64,000 bases of DNA from Alteromonas aestuariivivens. GTDB taxonomy: Bacteria > Pseudomonadota > Gammaproteobacteria > Enterobacterales > Alteromonadaceae. The translations under genes were made by a program, and so were the position numbers. The notes under the pieces are model-generated. The model searched no databases, had not been told where the DNA came from, and worked only from the letters and a program-made list of their open reading frames with translations. Below, piece after piece: positions 59,956 to 64,000 of this stretch. Positions within the stretch are counted from its first letter, which is position 1; every line of letters begins with the position of its first letter. The stretch is taken from positions 49,468-113,467 of the forward strand of contig NZ_QRHA01000011.1 of NCBI RefSeq assembly GCF_003367475.1, in the 5' to 3' direction.

Positions 59956-61161
59956 TTGAGAGAGCAAACAATATCTTTCTCGACTCTAGATAAGAGCATA
60001 TATCGTGGGGATTTTCATAAACACGAATATCTAAAAGAAAAGCTTTACAGAGAAGAGTGTGTGCTTCAGTCACTTGAAGCTGCGAGCGATCGAGAACATA
60101 GATTTACCATAGAAGAAATAAAAAAAAATGGAGATGACTCTGATAAAGTAGGATACTTTTTACCACTATTTTATGAAAAGTTACTCGTCAGAAAGTGCGC
60201 AAAAAATATCTCAAAAGCATTTCCCATTCGTTCCATTGATCGAGAACGAGCAATTCGAGAATTAGCTTCTTGCCTTCGATGGGGTCCTCATCAGTCTGTC
60301 TATAGAGTAGATATTAAAAGTTTTTATGAGAGTATAAATCACTTAGATCTAATTAATTTCATTAAGGAAAGTGGAAGGTTATCTGGTTTAACCAAAGATA
60401 TTCTGATAAGAATCTTAAATCAATATTGGAATGCAGGAGGAACTGGCTTACCTAGGGGCTTAGAAATAGCAAATCCACTTGCCAATGCATATCTCTACGA
60501 AGTAGACGAAATAATATCTAAACAAGAACACTGTCTCTTCTACTGTCGGTTTGTTGATGACATCATCATAGTTTCAAGTGGCCTCCCTGAGGACAATGTT
60601 TATAAGCAGTTTAAGAAGAGTATGCCCGGTCGTCTGAAACTTAATACCTCGAAAACTTTAGTTTTAGATAAGAAGCACACAAAGATAGAGTTTCCGTTCC
60701 TCGGATATAGTATTGAAGTCGATGGGGCATCGAATCAGGATACAAAAAAATTCCGAAGTGTAAGTCTACATATATCCGACTCACGACTTAAAAAAATAAA
60801 ATCTAGAATTTATAAGTCGTTTGAAAAGTACCTTGTTGAAAAGGACTTTGAGCTACTGACTGATAGGTTAACATTTTTATCTTCGAATAGAACTAATAAA
60901 AGGGGTAAAGGCAAGTATAAGTCAGGTATATTTTATAGCAATAGACAAGTGGATAGTTCCAAGAGTATAAAAAGTATTGATAAATATATTTATGCTTTAA
61001 TTAAGAATGATGGGGTAGGTCCTATACAGGGAAGACTTGTTCTTTCTAATAATGAAAAGCAGAAGATACTTAGTATTAATTTTGAAAATAGGTTTAATAC
61101 AAAATTTCACTATAAATATAATTATCACCGTAGTAAGGAGATTGTAAAGGTATGGGAGTAA
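59956..61161 (+). CDS. drt3a: Defence-associated reverse transcriptase Drt3a (UG3-like)
   Basis: A 401-aa reverse transcriptase. Motif A: YRVDIKSFYESINHLDL with D119. Motif B-like: GLPRGLEIANPLANAYL. Motif C: CRFVDDIII (residues 199-202 FVDD instead of YxDD). Motif D/E: LKLNTSKTLVLD, FLGYSIEVD. It directly precedes and overlaps a second, larger RT by ten bases. Such a small-plus-large RT pair with a nearby ncRNA is the DRT type 3 anti-phage system. TTG start five bases after GGGA plus TTATT. A retron or group II intron RT is unlikely: no msr/msd and no maturase domain. Confidence 0.85.
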   Translation: MREQTISFSTLDKSIYRGDFHKHEYLKEKLYREECVLQSLEAASDREHRFTIEEIKKNGDDSDKVGYFLPLFYEKLLVRKCAKNISKAFPIRSIDRERAIRELASCLRWGPHQSVYRVDIKSFYESINHLDLINFIKESGRLSGLTKDILIRILNQYWNAGGTGLPRGLEIANPLANAYLYEVDEIISKQEHCLFYCRFVDDIIIVSSGLPEDNVYKQFKKSMPGRLKLNTSKTLVLDKKHTKIEFPFLGYSIEVDGASNQDTKKFRSVSLHISDSRLKKIKSRIYKSFEKYLVEKDFELLTDRLTFLSSNRTNKRGKGKYKSGIFYSNRQVDSSKSIKSIDKYIYALIKNDGVGPIQGRLVLSNNEKQKILSINFENRFNTKFHYKYNYHRSKEIVKVWE

Positions 61162-63080
61162 AAGAGGAAAGGGTAGATAAAAAGGATTATTTGAGAATAC
61201 TAAAGTCAGAGACTATTCCTTCCGACTCTCCTGTAATATTTTCAAACAATGGCTTCTACAATGTTGCTAAGTTATATTCAGAGGATTCCCTTAATTCAGA
61301 GTATGTAAAAGAAGCATTTGAATATGCTATTAGGCCTAACAAAGATCACGACTATATATCAGCCGCTTCGCCGTTTAAATACTCAATATTAAAAAACGAA
61401 ACGAAAATACGTGGTCTATCCTTACTTCACCCTAGATCACAGAGGTTGTATTGTGATTTTTTTAAGGAGCACAGTGCATCAGTACTCTACTATTGTTCAA
61501 GAAGTAAGTTTTCTTTGCGCAAGCCATCTAGAGTTGCTTCGTACTACAAGCCAAAGATAGACGATAATAGTAACTCACTCGGCGTATCCAGCTTTTTCTC
61601 AATTGAAGGTATAGATAGGGTTCACAAGTTTTATGAATCAAAAGAATTCGCCATTCTTGAGTCGAAGTTTAATGTCTTCACCACTGCTGATGTAGCAAAT
61701 TGTTTTAATTCAATTTACACCCACACTATACCGTGGGCTACACACGGAAAGTCATATAACAAAAAGTATATTACTCATAAAAGTTTGTTTGCTAATTTAT
61801 TCGATCAAAGGATGCAACGTAGTAACAACAATGAGACTAACGGTGTACCGATAGGTAATGAAATTAGTAGGATTTTTTCAGAGATACTTTTTCAAAAGAT
61901 TGATCTCAACATAGAGGATAAACTTCTCGCCATTGATCTAGTTTGGGGAAAACACTATCAAATATATCGTTATGTTGATGATTATTTCATCTTTAGCATA
62001 AATAGAGAGATGATGGCCAAGTGTCTTGGAGCAGTAACAGAATGCCTTCACGATTTTAATTTTGCTTTAAATCAGTCAAAAACTCAAACTTTGGAAAGAC
62101 CTTTCTCTTCTAAAATCGCTTGTACAGCTGTCGAGACTAAAGAATATTTAGGCGATTTTGACAAGGCAATGTTTGACTTAGTTAAAGAAGACGGTGGTGA
62201 CTCTTATTTGTTAATCAAAAAGGTTTATAAGCCATTAGGTATGGTAAACAGGTTTATTGCTAAGATCAGATCTATTTGCCTTACTAATGAGGGGACTTAT
62301 AAGAACATATCAAGTCTAATTATTGGTTCAATAAAGAGGAAGGTCGCTTTATTAGAACAAGGTATTGAAAAGTCGAAAGAAAAACCTAATCCGATAAATA
62401 ATATAATTGTTTTAATTGAGATAGCGTTCTTTTTTTATAACGCCAATCCTCAAAGTTCTACAAGTAGAACTCTTTGCGGAATTATTCTTAAGTGTAGCGA
62501 TGTTGTAGAAAAATATGCACCCGACGATGTAACATTTTTTAGAAGTGTCGTTATCGAAAAAATAAACCTTATCTTTGGTGGTATCACTAACGCTGAAATA
62601 GAGAATAATAGTAAAGATTTTCTGCCATTCGAAAAGCTTAATATTTTACTTTCTACTCACAATTTTAATTTTAGTGAGAAGTTTGATGAAGAACATATAT
62701 TTAAGCTAATTGAAGGTAAAAGTCTTAACTATTTCGATTTGATATCACTTCTGTTTTACACAAAGGGTGATGTCGAGTACTCAAAACTCATACAATTTCT
62801 TGAAAGCGAAGCTTTAAAGATATCCAAAAGAAATGTAGATATTAAAAATTGCTCTGAGAAATGTCATCTAGTTTTAGACCTCTTATCATGCCCTTTTGTA
62901 AGCAAAGGAACAAAATTAAAACTTTTAAGGAATTTTCCTTTTTACAATGCTATGTCGAAAGATCCAATTAAGAAGCTAAAAGCGTTAGTCGAATTTCAGT
63001 CCGTTACATGGTTTGTGGATTGGTCTAACTTCGACCTAGGGGAAATTATTATGAACAAAGAGTTGATTCGTGGATACTAG
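61152..63080 (+). CDS. drt3b: Defence-associated reverse transcriptase Drt3b (UG8-like)
   Basis: A 642-aa protein. An N-terminal extension (residues ~1-170) precedes the RT core: FTTADVANCFNSIYTH with D180 (motif A), NGVPIGNEISRIFSEILFQK (motif B), and YRYVDDYFIFS with YVDD at 274-277 (motif C). The last ~310 residues are helical with no nuclease or other catalytic motif I can see. This matches the larger RT of DRT3. The start lies inside drt3a, so the two are translationally coupled. Very AT-rich. Confidence 0.85.
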   Translation: MGVKEERVDKKDYLRILKSETIPSDSPVIFSNNGFYNVAKLYSEDSLNSEYVKEAFEYAIRPNKDHDYISAASPFKYSILKNETKIRGLSLLHPRSQRLYCDFFKEHSASVLYYCSRSKFSLRKPSRVASYYKPKIDDNSNSLGVSSFFSIEGIDRVHKFYESKEFAILESKFNVFTTADVANCFNSIYTHTIPWATHGKSYNKKYITHKSLFANLFDQRMQRSNNNETNGVPIGNEISRIFSEILFQKIDLNIEDKLLAIDLVWGKHYQIYRYVDDYFIFSINREMMAKCLGAVTECLHDFNFALNQSKTQTLERPFSSKIACTAVETKEYLGDFDKAMFDLVKEDGGDSYLLIKKVYKPLGMVNRFIAKIRSICLTNEGTYKNISSLIIGSIKRKVALLEQGIEKSKEKPNPINNIIVLIEIAFFFYNANPQSSTSRTLCGIILKCSDVVEKYAPDDVTFFRSVVIEKINLIFGGITNAEIENNSKDFLPFEKLNILLSTHNFNFSEKFDEEHIFKLIEGKSLNYFDLISLLFYTKGDVEYSKLIQFLESEALKISKRNVDIKNCSEKCHLVLDLLSCPFVSKGTKLKLLRNFPFYNAMSKDPIKKLKALVEFQSVTWFVDWSNFDLGEIIMNKELIRGY

Positions 63081-63090
63081 TTGGTAGACT
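63063..63090 (+). promoter_or_regulatory. Possible ncRNA promoter inside the end of drt3b
   Basis: TTGATT (63063-63068), 16 bases, TAGACT (63085-63090). Predicted start at about 63096, which is where the closing helix of the candidate ncRNA begins. Both hexamers are imperfect. Confidence 0.4.
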
Positions 63091-63094
63091 AGTT

Positions 63095-63294
63095 AAGTGG
63101 ACAAAATGACTTCAACCTTCGGGTTTTCAGGTTGGGCGACACTCATCGGTTAATGCACACGTCGCGATTTTCCGGTCCAATGGGTGTTACCGTCTCAGGT
63201 AAGTTTTCTATAAAGGGGGCTACTTGCAACCAATTTTGCTTTTAACGAAGCAAATGGGGAGGTTTCCTCACACATCTGCCGTCTGAGTCCACTT
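63095..63294 (+). ncRNA. Candidate DRT3-associated structured ncRNA
   Basis: AAGTGGAC (63095-63102) pairs perfectly with GTCCACTT (63287-63294), closing a 200-base non-coding region. Inside are a C(UUCG)G tetraloop hairpin (63114-63125), a GCGAC/GTCGC stem with a 20-base loop (63136-63165) ending in CACAC, a TTTGCT/AGCAAA hairpin (63235-63254) and a GAGG/CCTC hairpin (63259-63269) followed by ACACA. DRT3 systems need an ncRNA; either AC-repeat could serve as template. RNA ends are predicted, not known. Confidence 0.65.
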
Positions 63295-63320
63295 CACTTT
63301 CTGTCTTCAGGTTACATAAT

Positions 63321-63397
63321 GTCCCCTTGGCACAGTTGGATAGCGCGACTCCCTCCTAAGGAGTAGGTCAGAGGTTCGAATCCTCTAGGGGACGCCA
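63321..63397 (+). tRNA. tRNA-Arg(CCT)
   Basis: Complete cloverleaf: acceptor GTCCCCT/AGGGGAC, D-arm with AGTTGGATA, anticodon stem ACTCC/GGAGT with loop CTCCTAA (anticodon CCT, reads AGG), T-arm AGAGG/CCTCT with TTCGAAT, discriminator G and encoded CCA. One D-stem mismatch. It begins 26 bases after the candidate ncRNA, with no obvious promoter of its own. tRNA-Arg(CCT) is a common integration target; a small ORF and integrase follow its 3' end. Confidence 0.95.
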
Positions 63398-63678
63398 TCA
63401 CAGAGCGCTAGCTCGATGAAGTCTTCCGAATCTTCAAATTGTGTACCCATTGGGTTATTTAAATTTGAGTTGATGTTTTCTAAGGTGAAGTTATTGTTGC
63501 TTCTAAGTGTTTGAAAAATATAGAAGGGAATATTACCGACTTCCCTTACTAATTCTCTTTCTTCTACAGTCATTGGAAGTCTTAGTATAAATTTCAATAT
63601 AGCTATCTCTTTTTCAATCGATAACTTTTCCTCTCTTGATACGAGGGCTTTATTCCTCAATTCACATAGTGTATCCAT
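63385..63678 (-). CDS. Small ORF coupled to the integrase, stop codon supplied by the tRNA
   Basis: A 97-aa frame: MDTLCELRNKALVSREEKLS, EKEIAILKFILRLPMTVEER, an acidic tail. Its ATG shares an A with the integrase stop (TAATG), so the genes are coupled. The TAG stop lies in the antisense of the tRNA acceptor stem, meaning the last codons are created by the integration junction. No family recognised; position fits a small excisionase or regulator, but no HTH is obvious. Confidence 0.55.
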   Translation of the reverse strand: MDTLCELRNKALVSREEKLSIEKEIAILKFILRLPMTVEERELVREVGNIPFYIFQTLRSNNNFTLENINSNLNNPMGTQFEDSEDFIELALCDGVP

Positions 63679-63886
63679 TAGTCTATTCCTATTAATTTTT
63701 CTTTTACAGCCTCACTCTCTAATGAGGTATAGTATTTACTTGCAGTTGCCACCGTATCTCCCAGCATGTCGGCTACAAGCTTAATATCGCCATGTTTAGC
63801 ATAGAGCTTAGACGCGAATGTGTGCCGTAAATCATACATCCTACCTGTTAATCCAAAGTGCTTTTTAACCGCCGGTAATCCCCCCT
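63678..63886 (-). pseudogene. Tyrosine recombinase (integrase), C-terminal remnant
   Basis: The visible ~66 residues are the catalytic C-terminus of a phage-type integrase: MYDLRHTFASKLYAKHGDIK carries the RxxH-type box, and LGDTVATASKYYT the nucleophilic tyrosine, with ESEAVKEKLIGID at the end. Upstream the frame meets a stop in unrelated sequence at the IS boundary, so the N-terminal part has been separated by the insertion. Its position beside the tRNA 3' end indicates it targeted tRNA-Arg(CCT). Confidence 0.85.
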
Positions 63887-64000
63887 AAAAATAACAGCAG
63901 CCAAAAGTAGAATTTTCTCGTAACCTGAACGCAGGAGATTCTGCATGAAAAAATCACGATACACGGACAGTCAGATCCTGGCCATTCTTAAGCAGGCGGA
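63884..64000 (+). mobile_element. IS3-family insertion sequence, left end
   Basis: Sequence changes at the C-run near 63880-63886, where the integrase frame breaks. About 60 bases of non-coding end sequence precede an IS3-type orfA. The exact terminal inverted repeat and any target duplication cannot be fixed without the right end, which is outside the window. Confidence 0.7.
63945..64000 (+). CDS. IS3-family transposase OrfA, N-terminus
   Basis: ATG at 63945 behind AGGAGA opens MKKSRYTDSQILAILKQA, the characteristic start of IS3-family (IS407-group-like) OrfA helix-turn-helix proteins, then runs off the right edge. Confidence 0.85.
   Translation, partial: MKKSRYTDSQILAILKQA

Larger units (their letters stand above)
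57036..63320. mobile_element. Rolling-circle-type mobile element carrying a DRT3 defence system
   Basis: Visibly AT-rich sequence begins exactly at the truncated tRNA and continues to the intact tRNA-Arg(CCT). It carries a MobV-like relaxase, an ssDNA-binding-like protein, an HUH replication protein, an SOS box and the two DRT3 reverse transcriptases. The relaxase suggests a mobilisable rolling-circle plasmid; Rep plus a small ssDNA-binding protein recalls filamentous phage. No coat, assembly or morphogenesis genes are present. The right limit is uncertain: the element may extend past the tRNA to the integrase fragment. Confidence 0.6.

Noticed and set aside
59956..63080. Retron or group II intron as explanation of the RTs
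   Set aside because: Two RTs in tandem, no msr/msd-like inverted repeats upstream, no maturase or endonuclease domain.
56992..63397. Simple attL/attR pair made by the two tRNA-Arg(CCT) sequences
   Set aside because: They are in inverted orientation and differ in the T-arm, so they cannot be the direct repeats of one integration event.

Overview
The window is a gammaproteobacterial chromosome segment, most likely from the Alteromonadales (an Alteromonas/Bowmanella/Lacimicrobium-like marine bacterium). This rests on the gene content and order: Enterobacteria-type QueF, Syd, PpnN, a YqcC-TruC-MioC cluster beside DUF3549/DUF3301 genes, two DUF3192 proteins, and a long rpsB-to-tilS run. The genus is an inference; no 16S gene is present.

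Layout. 1-5.7 kb: a divergent lipoprotein start, then a surface-polysaccharide operon (WecA-type phosphoglycosyl transferase, two GT2 glycosyltransferases, UDP-glucose dehydrogenase, GalU) closed by a strong terminator. 5.7-16.7 kb: small housekeeping and regulatory genes (ComEA, NAD-type isocitrate dehydrogenase, an HDOD protein, PpnN, a diguanylate cyclase, QueF, Syd, a GNAT acetyltransferase). 16.9-17.5 kb has no protein gene. It holds a CsrB-family sRNA with about thirty GGA motifs, a Rho-independent terminator and an upstream GacA/UvrY-type box. 17.6-25.2 kb: DUF3301/DUF3549, yqcC-truC-mioC, dapD-glnD and map.

25.4-45.2 kb is the conserved run rpsB-tsf-pyrH-frr-uppS-cdsA-dxr-rseP-bamA-skp-fabZ-lpxA-lpxB-rnhB-dnaE-accA-tilS. 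It links translation, isoprenoid and phospholipid precursors, outer-membrane assembly and lipid A synthesis. lpxD, normally between skp and fabZ, is absent; a strong hairpin terminator occupies the gap. 45.2-56.9 kb: another GGDEF protein, a KefB-type antiporter, a PspB-like protein, TadA, MltF, PurL, SmrA, a GT25 glycosyltransferase and two small ORFs with fair to good support plus one weak one.

57.0-64.0 kb is an AT-rich accessory region. Its left edge is the 3' half of a tRNA-Arg(CCT) on the minus strand. Then come a MobV-like relaxase, a small ssDNA-binding-like protein and an HUH rolling-circle replication protein, the last two divergent around a perfect LexA box. Two overlapping reverse transcriptases follow that match a type 3 defence-associated RT system (Drt3a/Drt3b), then a structured candidate ncRNA. 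An intact tRNA-Arg(CCT) on the plus strand lies only 26 nt after it. Beyond the tRNA are a small ORF and a tyrosine integrase truncated by an IS3-family element that runs off the window. The region looks like a rolling-circle mobile element, carrying an anti-phage system, integrated at tRNA-Arg(CCT) and later rearranged.
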